43,896 bases of DNA from Bacteroidota bacterium (lineage in GTDB: Bacteria; Bacteroidota; Rhodothermia; Rhodothermales; UBA10348). This document shows, piece after piece, positions 1 through 6,160 of the stretch. The first letter of the stretch is position 1. Each line of letters begins with the position of its first letter. The DNA is taken from positions 1 through 43,896 of the forward strand of contig JAJCYQ010000075.1 of the NCBI GenBank assembly GCA_029262835.1. The letters run 5' to 3'. Both the position numbers and the translations under genes were made by a program. The notes below the pieces were generated by a model, which did no database searches, was not told the origin of the DNA, and was given only the letters and a program-made list of their open reading frames with translations.

Positions 1-57
1 AGGAGGCAGAACGTCACCGCTCAGGTATGGGACCCATCGCTAACCCAAGATTCGTAC

Positions 58-223
58 TGCCATTCCGGCGCAATGCGGCCACTCGTTCCGGTTTACGTCC
101 TCAAATGGACTGCGTTGGACCGGAATGGGTGGCTCTATTGATCCGGAACGGGTGGCTTCATTCGTCCGGAATAGGTGGCCTTATTCAACCGGAATGAGTG
201 GCTTCGTTCGACCGGAATACGCA
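58..223. mobile_element. Internally deleted IS21-like element (ends only)
   Basis: The plus strand has four tandem 23-base units starting CCGGAAT(G/A)GGTGGC at 120, 143, 166 and 189, then a partial unit CCGGAATACGCA ending at 223. The minus strand has the same motif in the opposite direction: a full 23-base unit at 91-69 followed by CCGGAATGGCA ending at 58. Both outer boundaries therefore end in CA, and the units point outward on each side of a 28-base core. Repeated subterminal transposase-binding units are typical of IS21-family ends, so I infer a remnant that kept both ends and lost istA/istB. I see no clear target duplication. A plain tandem repeat is the alternative. Confidence 0.5.
120..211 (+). 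repeat. Four 23-bp tandem repeats (CCGGAATGGGTGGC...)
   Basis: Units begin at 120, 143, 166 and 189. The first 14 bases are strongly conserved and the last nine vary around a TTATTCAA/TTCATTCGT-like tail. The spacing is exactly 23 in every case. They abut the point where the GyrI-like coding sequence starts. Confidence 0.85.
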
Positions 224-480
224 CCGTTGTTGAGGTTTCCGACTTTGCTACCATTCCGCCTGGAATGGAACCGTATGAGTTGGAAGGAGGGCGGTATGCA
301 GTGTTCGTGCATCGTGGCCCTGCCAGCACCTTTCCTCAAACAATGTCTGCGATCTTTCAAGACTGGCTTCCAAACTCAGGGTTCAGAATCGATACACGTG
401 AGCATTTTGAGATGTTGGAAGACGGATACTCGCCCGTTGACCCCATGGCAACGGAAGAGGTATGGATTCCTATCAGATAG
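224..480 (+). pseudogene. GyrI-like effector-binding domain, 5' truncated
   Basis: The about 85 residues encoded here are the C-terminal half of an AraC-type effector-binding (GyrI-like) small-molecule-binding domain. The run GGRYAVFVHRGP, the segment F(P)xTMxxIFxxWLPxSG and the ending ATEEVWIPI are characteristic. Family members are about 150-160 residues, so roughly the first 70 are missing. The frame stays open upstream to an ATG at 175, but that part is translated from the 23-bp IS-like repeats, not from a real N-terminus. The simplest reading is that the element at 58-223 inserted into or deleted the 5' half. A short hybrid protein could still be made; function is unlikely. Confidence 0.75.
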
Positions 481-523
481 GTTTTCCTCGATCTTTCGAA
501 TCATTACAAGCGCCTGTTGTGTG

Positions 524-608
524 ATCGCGAATCTGGCGTACCGGTCTTAGACTGGTTACCTTCTGGCAGGTGCGTGCCAGCTCGCCGCAGATCCGCCAGC
601 CGTTATCC
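524..608 (+). repeat. attC-like hairpin repeat, copy 1
   Basis: About 85 bases align closely with copy 2 (1336-1420) over the whole length. The left part is GAATCTGGCGTACC, the middle AGACTGGTTACCTTCTGGCAGG, the right part GCCAGCTCGCCGCAGATCC, and it closes with GCCGTTATCC. Left and right parts are imperfectly complementary (GGCG with CGCC, GAATCT with AGATCC), giving an extended hairpin that ends in a GTTA box like the R' site of an integron attC. It lies between the GyrI-like remnant and the toxin-antitoxin pair. The opposite AAC box is degenerate here. It belongs to a dispersed repeat family with high certainty; the attC identity is inferred. Confidence 0.6.
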
Positions 609-646
609 GGAATCTTAAAATTTACTGGAACTGGCCGATTGCAGTG

Positions 647-662
647 TTGTACAATGGTACAA
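647..662. promoter_or_regulatory. Inverted repeat upstream of vapC, candidate TA operator
   Basis: TTGTAC-AATG-GTACAA is a perfect 6-base inverted repeat with a 4-base spacer, 21 bases before the ATG of the PIN toxin. Toxin-antitoxin operons usually autoregulate by binding such palindromes over the promoter. No other promoter elements could be fixed. Confidence 0.45.
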
Positions 663-683
663 TAACATGGATCGGGCATTTCA

Positions 684-1082
684 ATGGATATCACAGTCGA
701 TACGTCGGCAGTCATGGCTGTCGTACTCGAGGAGCCAGCCAAGAAGAAGATCGTCGCCTTGACGCAGGGGGCAGACCTGCTCGCCCCACCATCCTTGCGT
801 TGGGAAGTCGGAAACGCGCTCTCGTCCCTGATGCGCCGAGAATTGATCAGCGTAGGGGAGGCTCATCAAGCTGTTTCAGTATTTGAGTCAATTCCAATCC
901 GCTTTGTCGACGTTGAGCTGGGTGACGTAATGGAAATCACCGGTCGTCACCAGATCTGGGCCTACGATGCGTATTCGATTCGATGTGCGCGTCGATTCCG
1001 TACCCCTTTGCTTTCGCTCGACAAGAATCAGTGCCGAATTGCTGAGCTGGAGAATATCACCGTAATGGAGGTCCCGTCATGA
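684..1082 (+). CDS. vapC: PIN-domain toxin (VapC family)
   Basis: A 132-residue PIN-domain ribonuclease, the usual size for VapC. The acidic residues expected to hold Mg2+ are visible: D6 in VDTSA, E41 in RWEVGNAL, D95 in WAYDAY and D113 in LSLD. VapC toxins cleave initiator tRNA or rRNA and stop translation until neutralised. The reading frame overlaps the next gene by four bases (ATGA at 1079), so the two are translationally coupled. The toxin comes first, which is the less common order. A palindrome at 647-662 could be the operator. The pair lies between two attC-like repeats, as often seen for toxin-antitoxin cassettes in chromosomal integrons. Family assignment is firm; activity is not shown. 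Confidence 0.85.
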   Translation: MDITVDTSAVMAVVLEEPAKKKIVALTQGADLLAPPSLRWEVGNALSSLMRRELISVGEAHQAVSVFESIPIRFVDVELGDVMEITGRHQIWAYDAYSIRCARRFRTPLLSLDKNQCRIAELENITVMEVPS

Positions 1083-1318
1083 AAGTTTACACCTATTCAG
1101 AAGCACGCCAACGGCTTTCCCGGTTGCTGGATGAGGCACGAACCACTGGTGAGACGCGAATTAAACGTCAGGATGGTTCTGAATTCACCATCAAGCCTGT
1201 TTCCACGCCAGGATCACCCTTTGATGTTAAAGGGGTAAAGACCAAAGCCACGACGCAGGATATCCTATCAGCCATACGAGATAGTCGAGAGCGGGACTAC
1301 GGAAAGGAATCCAGATAA
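1079..1318 (+). CDS. Phd/YefM-type antitoxin
   Basis: A 79-residue protein whose N-terminal half looks like a Phd/YefM antitoxin: KVYTYSEARQRLSRLLDEARTTGE followed by a short basic strand segment (RIKRQDGSEFTIKP). In this family the N-terminal half dimerises and binds the operator, and the flexible C-terminal half wraps the toxin. Here the tail has DILSAIRDSRERDYG, the kind of amphipathic helix that blocks a toxin active site. It starts inside the stop of vapC and is its obvious partner. The TAA stop (1316-1318) overlaps the AAC box of the next attC-like repeat, so gene and recombination site are packed with no spacer. Confidence 0.8.
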   Translation: MKVYTYSEARQRLSRLLDEARTTGETRIKRQDGSEFTIKPVSTPGSPFDVKGVKTKATTQDILSAIRDSRERDYGKESR

Positions 1319-1420
1319 CACGCGGATTTAGCGGACTCGCGGATTTGGCGTGCTGTTCTGAGACCAGTAATTTTCTGACAGGTGGGCGCCAGCTCGCCGC
1401 AAATCCCCCAGCCGTTAGGC
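1313..1420 (+). repeat. attC-like hairpin repeat, copy 2 (most complete)
   Basis: It opens with AGATAAC (1313-1319, sharing the antitoxin stop) and closes with GTTAGGC (1414-1420), a match to the attC R' consensus GTTRRRY. Between them the arms pair: GGATTT with AAATCC, GCGG with CCGC, TGGCG with CGCCA, and GCTG with CAGC, leaving unpaired bases as in attC. The left arm has an internal near-duplicate, CGCGGATTTAGCG then CGCGGATTTGGCG. The length of 108 is within the attC range. The next gene begins 21 bases after the closing box, which is typical of cassettes. Confidence 0.65.
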
Positions 1421-1441
1421 GGCGCAGAGAGGCTATTCCAG

Positions 1442-2521
1442 ATGGCACAAAAGGATCGGATAATTCGGAAACTAAGAATCGTTGTGCCCATCGTGGGACT
1501 CACCATTGCCGTTGTAATCGCCCCCCTGGACCTGGTGCCTCCTTGGATAGCCCCATTACCAGATACGGTGCAAGAACAGGTAGAGGACGCAGTTGATCAG
1601 GGGCTGGATGGCATCATCGTCTATGTCGATCAGGCAGGAAGGACACCACAGTTCTATGCCGCTGGCTGGAAGAATAAAACGGCCAAAGTGCCGGCTGACC
1701 CCCACGCGTTATTTAGAATTGGCAGTATCAGCAAACTGTATATGGCCACGGCCGTTGCCAAATTGGTCAGTAACGGAATTTTGTCGCTGGATAAAACCCT
1801 CGCCGGGTATTTACCTGACCTTTCTGGCAGAATTGAATATGCCGACAAGATTACACTCCGAATGCTGGTGCAGCATCGCAGCGGCATACCAAACTTCACG
1901 GATGATGAAGCGTGGGACTGGTTCACTTCGCAGACAGACATCAACAAGGCTCTGGAGCTCGCCTTGGATGAACCAGCGGATTTCGAGCCCGACGCACGAA
2001 CCAGTTACTCCAACACAAACTATCTGCTGATCGGTCGCATTCTGGACAACGCCTTGGGCTACAGCCACCATCAATATATTGCTGTCGACATATTAGCCCC
2101 TCTTGGGCTAATGAATACGTACAGTTTGCTCAGCCAAGTAGATTACGACCGTGTCGTCAGCGGATATTGGTATGAATATGATGATGATCTCAGGCAGCTT
2201 GATCATGTAATACCTGGTGGATCAATGATCGCCACGGCAGAGGATGTTGGACGTTTTGTGCGTGCCTTAAATGACGGCTCATTGCTCAATGACGGCGAGC
2301 AAGTAATCTACGCCTCAATTTACGAATATGGACATGACGGTTGGGTCCCGGGTTATCACAGTATCGCGCGCTATCACGAAGATATTGACACCGTCCTGGT
2401 TCAGTTTGTGAGTACAACGGGCGGAGAGACCTGGGGAACCGCAAACATCATTGGCGGAAAGGCGACGGGCGTGTCAGGTATTATCTATAACCGCATTGCA
2501 CGGATTCTGCGTAGGCAATAA
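1442..2521 (+). CDS. Serine hydrolase, beta-lactamase class C / CubicO family
   Basis: A 359-residue serine hydrolase with an N-terminal signal anchor (KLRIVVPIVGLTIAVVIAPLDLVPPW). The catalytic SxxK motif is SISK in FRIGSISKLYMA. The Tyr motif is YSN in TSYSNTNYLLIG, and the third motif is the HDGWVPGY form that replaces KTG in this superfamily. Relatives include esterases, D-amino-acid peptidases and class C beta-lactamases, and the exact substrate cannot be read from sequence. I chose ATG 1442 because the codons upstream lie within the attC-like repeat. The protein probably acts in the periplasm, tethered to the inner membrane. It fills one putative cassette, with repeats before (1313-1420) and after (2681-2764). 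Confidence 0.85.
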   Translation: MAQKDRIIRKLRIVVPIVGLTIAVVIAPLDLVPPWIAPLPDTVQEQVEDAVDQGLDGIIVYVDQAGRTPQFYAAGWKNKTAKVPADPHALFRIGSISKLYMATAVAKLVSNGILSLDKTLAGYLPDLSGRIEYADKITLRMLVQHRSGIPNFTDDEAWDWFTSQTDINKALELALDEPADFEPDARTSYSNTNYLLIGRILDNALGYSHHQYIAVDILAPLGLMNTYSLLSQVDYDRVVSGYWYEYDDDLRQLDHVIPGGSMIATAEDVGRFVRALNDGSLLNDGEQVIYASIYEYGHDGWVPGYHSIARYHEDIDTVLVQFVSTTGGETWGTANIIGGKATGVSGIIYNRIARILRRQ

Positions 2522-2595
2522 ACTGTGTTGTCGATATATGTCAATGATTCGAACAATCAGCGGCTCGCCATACTGCCACCTAGCACATGTCAAGT

Positions 2596-2645
2596 GACAC
2601 GAACCTTTACGAGTTACCGCGACACGAACTTTAACGACCTGTCGA
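2596..2645 (+). repeat. Two 25-bp imperfect direct repeats (GACACGAAC...)
   Basis: GACACGAACCTTTACGA at 2596 and GACACGAACTTTAACGA at 2621 recur with a period of 25. They lie in the non-coding stretch after the serine hydrolase. Closely spaced 20-25 base units of this kind are found at ends of IS21-like elements, so a second IS scar is possible. Confidence 0.55.
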
Positions 2646-2680
2646 TCCGGAAGCACAGCAGTTATTCTTTCGTGTGGAGG

Positions 2681-2764
2681 GCGTCGACCTGCTGGTCCGA
2701 TTGAGCAAGTGACAGCCGGATAGCCTATATTTCCGGTAGGCGGGCGCAGGCTCGCCGCAATCCA
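2681..2764 (+). repeat. attC-like hairpin repeat, copy 3 (degenerate)
   Basis: The right half, TTCCGGTAGGCGGGCGCAGGC then TCGCCGCAATCC (2730-2763), matches the right half of copies 1 and 2. The left half is weaker (GCGTCGACCTGCTGGTCCGATTGAG). The closing GTTA box is lost; AAACGAGTAC stands in its place. The next ATG is at 2777. It is best read as a decayed copy of the same repeat. Confidence 0.5.
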
Positions 2765-2776
2765 AACGAGTACATT

Positions 2777-3238
2777 ATGCCAACCCAACAGAGCTGCGAA
2801 TTCGTCCCGTACCTCAGCATCACCGACGCATCAAAAGCAGTTGATTTTTACTCGCGCGTCTTCGGGGTCGAGCCGTACCTCTTACTCAACATGCCGGATG
2901 GGCGCGTAATGCATTGCGAGTTTCGTATGGGGAATGCACGTTTCTTCATCAGCGAAGAGCTCCCTGAACATGGAGGCACGCCGAGCCCGGCACGACATGG
3001 TTGCACAACTGTCGCGATTCACTTGTACGTCGACGACTGCGACGCGATGGTTAAAACCATGACGGATAACGACTCAACGTTGTTGATGGCCCCTGAGGAT
3101 GTTTTCTGGGGCGAGCGATTTGCCCGCGTGCGTGATCCGTTCGGACACGAGTGGGGGATAACGACGCAACTTCACGAAATGACTCCAGACCGAATCCAGG
3201 CCGAGGCTGCGAAGATGTTTGCTTCAATGCGTGAATAG
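2777..3238 (+). CDS. VOC-family protein, PhnB/glyoxalase-like
   Basis: A 153-residue single-chain VOC (vicinal oxygen chelate) protein. The opening YLSITDASKAVDFYSRVFG is the standard first beta-alpha-beta unit of PhnB-like members, and RVRDPFGHEWGI is the matching motif near the end. These proteins dimerise to form metal- or ligand-binding clefts. The superfamily covers glyoxalases, dioxygenases and antibiotic-binding proteins, so the substrate is open. The gene begins 13 bases after the attC-like copy 3 and ends without a recognisable attC. It is intact and probably functional. It is a different subgroup from the VOC gene at 7037. Confidence 0.85.
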   Translation: MPTQQSCEFVPYLSITDASKAVDFYSRVFGVEPYLLLNMPDGRVMHCEFRMGNARFFISEELPEHGGTPSPARHGCTTVAIHLYVDDCDAMVKTMTDNDSTLLMAPEDVFWGERFARVRDPFGHEWGITTQLHEMTPDRIQAEAAKMFASMRE

Positions 3239-3367
3239 CAACGATCGTCGGCGCGAAAGCCAATACTGCGGATAACGCCAATACTGAACCGCCCCGATAT
3301 TGCTGAATCCTCAAACGTTTCCTGCATGCAACTCTCGAGCTATTCCGGCGCTGGTGGCAAACGGCGT

Positions 3368-4019
3368 ATGTATCTCGTCATTCTTTCCACACTCCTGGCG
3401 GGCCTCGCCGTGCGTACGGGCTATGCGCAGGTTCGTAATGAAATGTGTCCGGCCTGGGCTCCAATCGATGACACAATGGTAAAGCAGGTTGAGAGGCGCG
3501 ACGGCAACTATGACTTGTTTGTATTGACCAGCGAAAGTGCAGATCGACGTCGCCTGACCACCGAACGTTCAAAAGACTTTAGAAGCGTGTTGAAAAACCA
3601 TCGCACACCCTTCTGCGGCGACGAAACGCCATCTGCTACGTTGTCCCTCCTTCGAATAGCGCTGCTATTCGGCGTCGGGACGCCTTGCATCTGTCATTCC
3701 GGCGTTCGCATCTTTGCGCACGCTGGTTCTTCAACACGCTTCTAGTCCCGCCTGGTCACACGACGGCCATCAGTTATCCTATTGGGCCGTTTCAGTCCAA
3801 GGTGATCACGCACAACAGGATATTTTCATTTTCGACCTCCGAACCGGCGTGCCACGCAGACCGACAAATGATATTGCCCTCGACCGCTGTCCCTCGTTTT
3901 CTTCTAACGGCGACCAGCTCGTATTCGCGTCTGATCGGTCGGGTGAAACTGAATTATACGTTCTCGATCTACATGGCGCGGACGCTCGAGTTGTAGATAC
4001 CAGGTTTGTGCGAGAGTAG
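3368..4019 (+). pseudogene. Secreted PD40/TolB-like beta-propeller protein split by a MITE
   Basis: The 5' part (from ATG 3368) encodes a signal peptide (MYLVILSTLLAGLAVRTGYAQ) and the first propeller strand set, ending LFVLTSESADRRRLTTERSKDF. The 3' part reads PAWSHDGHQLSYWA, then IFIFDLRTG, PSFSSNGDQLVFASDRSG and ELYVLDLHG: repeated PD40 blades as in TolB-like proteins. The two parts are in different frames and separated by a foldback element. Removing 3582-3744 (161-bp element plus one TA) joins TTT-A to GT, giving ...KDFSPAWSHDG... in one frame. The parent gene was therefore about 160 codons and was inactivated by that insertion. No other damage is visible, so the insertion seems recent. 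Confidence 0.85.
3580..3744. mobile_element. 161-bp foldback MITE with 20-bp terminal inverted repeats and TA duplication
   Basis: The left terminus is AGAAGCGTGTTGAAAAACCA (3581-3600) and the right terminus TGGTTCTTCAACACGCTTCT (3724-3743), inverted copies with one mismatch. A TA flanks each side (3580-3581 and 3743-3744), matching the TA target duplication of IS630/Tc1-mariner-type transposition. The exact centre holds a perfect hairpin, CGAATAGC-GCT-GCTATTCG (3653-3671). There is no coding capacity, so it would be mobilised in trans by a full-length relative not in this window. Excision restores the interrupted reading frame exactly. Confidence 0.85.
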
Positions 4020-4125
4020 TCGGGCAGGCCATAGCCTGTTGATGTTGCGGGCTCGCCGGAGTCGGAGTCGGCTGTGCTGTGGATGTGTCACCGCACCTCT
4101 GTTGGGTATGGCGCTTGTCTGTTGG

Positions 4126-4166
4126 CCTGTCCGAGCATGTAGCAGCTGGGCGACTGGGCGGACAGG
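4126..4166. other. Hairpin in the gene-poor stretch 4020-4237
   Basis: CCTGTCCG (4126-4133) and CGGACAGG (4159-4166) are perfect 8-base inverted repeats with a 25-base loop. The surrounding 218 bases show no gene I can support. There is no T tract after the hairpin, so it is not a clear terminator. A degraded attC-like site is possible but does not align with the copies elsewhere. Confidence 0.35.
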
Positions 4167-4237
4167 TTGTGCGAGTCGCTTTTGCTACTCGGCAAGGTCG
4201 CTTCTGTAAGAATCCTGATACACTAAGGAGAAAGACT

Positions 4238-4660
4238 ATTTCACGTCAAATCAAGCCGTTCGTCATTAGGCTATATCTTGGGTCGGTACTTGCCTTTGTG
4301 ATTGTGAAGGCATGGGTCAGACCGGTCGTACTGGATGCAGATGTTTGGATTGGATTCGACATCTTAGTCCTGTCTTTTCCAAATTTTGTCGAGGGGATCG
4401 TCGGTGTATCGAGCACTACGGGACTCCTGTTGCTGGCCAAGATGCGAGGAGTAAAGGCTTTTCGTACTATTTCAGATCGTACTATCGTTGTCTGTGCCGG
4501 AGTTCTTGCCGCCATTTATGTGGTGACCCAGGAGTACGGCCTCCACAATCTGGGTGGAAACAATGTTACTGATTTCAATGACGTTGTCGCTTCGGCAATA
4601 GGAGTGTCGATGACAGTCTGGATTTACTTCAAGAATGGCTTCTTCAAACCCACCCAATAA
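4238..4660 (+). CDS. Small integral membrane protein, unknown function
   Basis: About 140 residues with four predicted membrane segments: VIRLYLGSVLAFVIVKAWV; a segment around DILVLSFPNFVEGIVGVSS; TIVVCAGVLAAIYVVTQ; and DVVASAIGVSMTVWIYF. The pattern NNVTDFNDVVASAIG before the last helix is reminiscent of VanZ-like and other small four-helix proteins, but I do not recognise a named family. There is no ATG in a sensible place. AGGAG at 4226-4230 lies seven bases before an ATT codon (4238), which I take as the start; ATT is rare but used. The open frame extends upstream with no membrane or family features. It sits alone between the PD40 pseudogene and the hig locus. Confidence 0.55.
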   Translation: MSRQIKPFVIRLYLGSVLAFVIVKAWVRPVVLDADVWIGFDILVLSFPNFVEGIVGVSSTTGLLLLAKMRGVKAFRTISDRTIVVCAGVLAAIYVVTQEYGLHNLGGNNVTDFNDVVASAIGVSMTVWIYFKNGFFKPTQ

Positions 4661-4702
4661 CCGTGGCCCGTGCTTCGTTGCCTGACAAGCGCATTTGATT
4701 AG

Positions 4703-4891
4703 GCGGAAGTCAAGAGACTGGTCGAGAAACTTGCTTTTTTTCGGTTCTGTTGCAGGTATGAGCACAAGGCATAGCGGGTCACGGCGATCCATCCGATCAG
4801 CATAGTATGCGCATTGAACGACCAGTGGCGAGTTTGCTTCGCCTGGACGCCAAATGGTCCAAAGAACGCCGAAATCATAGACTACCACTGA
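4703..4891 (+). pseudogene. Degenerate HigB toxin
   Basis: Directly upstream of higA, in broken frames, are recognisable pieces of a HigB/RelE-fold toxin. Near 4703-4800 are EVKRLVEKLAFF and, one frame over, GSVAGMSTRHS, which resemble the N-terminal FF..GS.AGI...HA region. Then comes SMRI, an extra G, and NDQWRVCFAWTPNGPKNAEIIDYH followed by TGA at 4889-4891. The last part is the canonical HigB C-terminus. The middle 30-40 residues are deleted and at least one frameshift is present. The stop lies three bases before the higA start, the normal higBA spacing. The toxin cannot be active. Confidence 0.7.
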
Positions 4892-4894
4892 CAT

Positions 4895-5200
4895 ATGGCA
4901 CGACTTCCAAAAAATCGGCCGCCTACACATCCCGGAGAGATGCTCCTTGAGGAATTTCTCAAACCGCTTGGAATGACACAGTTCGAGCTTGCAGAAAAGA
5001 TCAATGTCTCCTATTCGCGGGTGAACGAGATGTTCAACGGAAAGCGTGGCATCACTCCCGATTCGGCGCCCCGATTATCAGCACTGCATGGTACGACCCC
5101 GGAAGTCTGGTTGGACGGCCAACGTAACTGGGAATTGTGGCATGCCATGCGAGCTCCATCTGCCAAAGACCTCAAGTTGATTCGGCGCGTTGGTGCATGA
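4895..5200 (+). CDS. higA: HigA-type antitoxin (XRE-family addiction-module antidote)
   Basis: A 101-residue HigA/VapI-family antidote. The signature start RPPTHPGEMLLEEFLKPLGMTQ is followed by an XRE helix-turn-helix (QFELAEKINVSYSRVNEMFNGKRGIT) and the family ending PEVWLDGQRNWELWHA. Normally it binds HigB and represses the operon from its own promoter. Here the toxin upstream is ruined, so this antitoxin is orphaned. It could be neutral, or could still act against a related toxin elsewhere. The open frame is intact. A half attC-like repeat (5241-5284) follows, which fits with the TA pair having been a cassette. Confidence 0.9.
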   Translation: MARLPKNRPPTHPGEMLLEEFLKPLGMTQFELAEKINVSYSRVNEMFNGKRGITPDSAPRLSALHGTTPEVWLDGQRNWELWHAMRAPSAKDLKLIRRVGA

Positions 5201-5240
5201 ACGGGTCTGGGTTCTGTATACCAGGCGAATGGTGTGGCGG

Positions 5241-5284
5241 GCTCGCAATTCTGGCGTGCCAGTTCCGGACCAGTTACATTCTGG
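5241..5284 (+). repeat. attC-like repeat, left half only
   Basis: CTCGCAATTCTGGCGTGCC then AGTTCCGGACCAGTTACATTCTGG aligns with the left half and loop of copy 1 (524-568). The right half and the GTTA box are missing; the sequence continues straight into the start of a lipoprotein gene at 5298. The higA stop is followed by AAC (TGAAC, 5198-5202), as in copy 2. This looks like a site broken by deletion or recombination. Confidence 0.5.
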
Positions 5285-5297
5285 AATTGAACCTGAT

Positions 5298-5664
5298 GTG
5301 CAAAAATATTTGACCAGAATCTGCTTCATTACCGCTGTCGTGATTATGCTCGCAGGGTGCGCGTCGTCTGGTACGGGGCTCGCCACGCTTCCAGATTGCA
5401 GCACGGACTATTCGCCTACAGGAGAAACTGACGCTTGAGGAAGCGCCTCGTACGGGAGGAAGGAAACTCGTCGCAGAGGCGGAGTTCGTCGTCGATACAG
5501 AAGGCTGTGCGCGACAGATCCGGATCGTCAAGAACGAACACGACGGCATTGCGGCTGCCCTCGTCAGAGCCCTGTCCGAGAGTCGCTTTGAGCCCGCAAC
5601 ACTCCGTGGATCGCCGGTCGAGGTGGTCATGATGCTGCCGGCGTCTGTTGCGTCGTCGAGGTAA
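5298..5664 (+). pseudogene. Lipoprotein with TonB-C-like domain, frameshifted
   Basis: From a GTG at 5298 one frame encodes a lipoprotein signal peptide (QKYLTRICFITAVVIMLAGC, lipobox LAGC) and then stops at 5436-5438. A second frame, open from 5344 to the TAA at 5662, encodes LTLEEAP, AEAEFVVDTEGCARQIRIV and ALSESRFEPATLRGSPVEVVMML. That block has the look of a TonB C-terminal-type domain (VD..G......V, then SRFEPA..G.PV.V). A one-base indel between about 5360 and 5437 would join them into one exported protein of about 120 residues. Whether this is a true mutation or a sequencing error cannot be told here. Confidence 0.55.
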
Positions 5665-5728
5665 AGCATACCTCCCGGCCGTTTTTCGTACGTTGCGTCA
5701 CATGAAGATGCATTTCGAGTAAGGAAAC

Positions 5729-6139
5729 ATGGAAAATTACATTGATGGCTTCATTCTACCCGTCCCACGCTCTCGCTTGGGCGACTACAGGCGCGTGGTC
5801 AATGCGGTCGCTGAAATCTGGAGGGAGCACGGCGCGCTCGAGTATGTTGAGTTTGAGGGAGACGACCTTCACCGACAAGGAACGCGGCCTTTCCCGGACC
5901 TCCTGTCCGCGGCCGAAGACGAGGTGATCATCTTTGGCTGGGTGGTATTCGAATCGCGGGAGGCCCGCGACGTGATCAACAGAAAAGTTGAGGAAGACCC
6001 GAGAATGGCGGACTTGATCAGTCCGTTGATGGAGCCCCCGCATCCCGTATTCGATGCACCAAGAATGGCATATGGCGGATTTCGGCCGCTCATTCCATCC
6101 TTCGAGGAACGGGCCGGAGATAGTCCGACGGCGCCGTAG
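5729..6139 (+). CDS. DUF1428 family protein
   Basis: A 136-residue protein that matches the DUF1428 (YbaA-like) pattern: YIDGFILPVPRSRLGDYRR at the start, WREHGALEYVE, then EVIIFGWVVFESREARDVIN and RMAYGGFRPL at the end. Members have a dimeric alpha-beta barrel fold and no established reaction. AAGGA lies six bases before the ATG, a good ribosome binding site. It precedes the metallo-beta-lactamase by only 21 bases on the same strand, so the two may share a transcript. The C-terminal tail after GGFRPL is slightly longer than usual. Confidence 0.9.
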   Translation: MENYIDGFILPVPRSRLGDYRRVVNAVAEIWREHGALEYVEFEGDDLHRQGTRPFPDLLSAAEDEVIIFGWVVFESREARDVINRKVEEDPRMADLISPLMEPPHPVFDAPRMAYGGFRPLIPSFEERAGDSPTAP

Positions 6140-6160
6140 CACCATTACGTCGCCCATCCC

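Noticed and set aside
120-211. 23-bp tandem units as a CRISPR array
   Set aside because: The units are contiguous with no spacers, so they are tandem repeats or IS end repeats.
125-550. Open frame of 141 codons across the 23-bp repeats and the GyrI-like remnant
   Set aside because: It lies in a different frame from the GyrI homology and its sequence is generated by the repeats.
4020-4237. Hairpin region as another attC copy
   Set aside because: Its stem does not align with the other copies and it lacks AAC and GTTA boxes in the right places.
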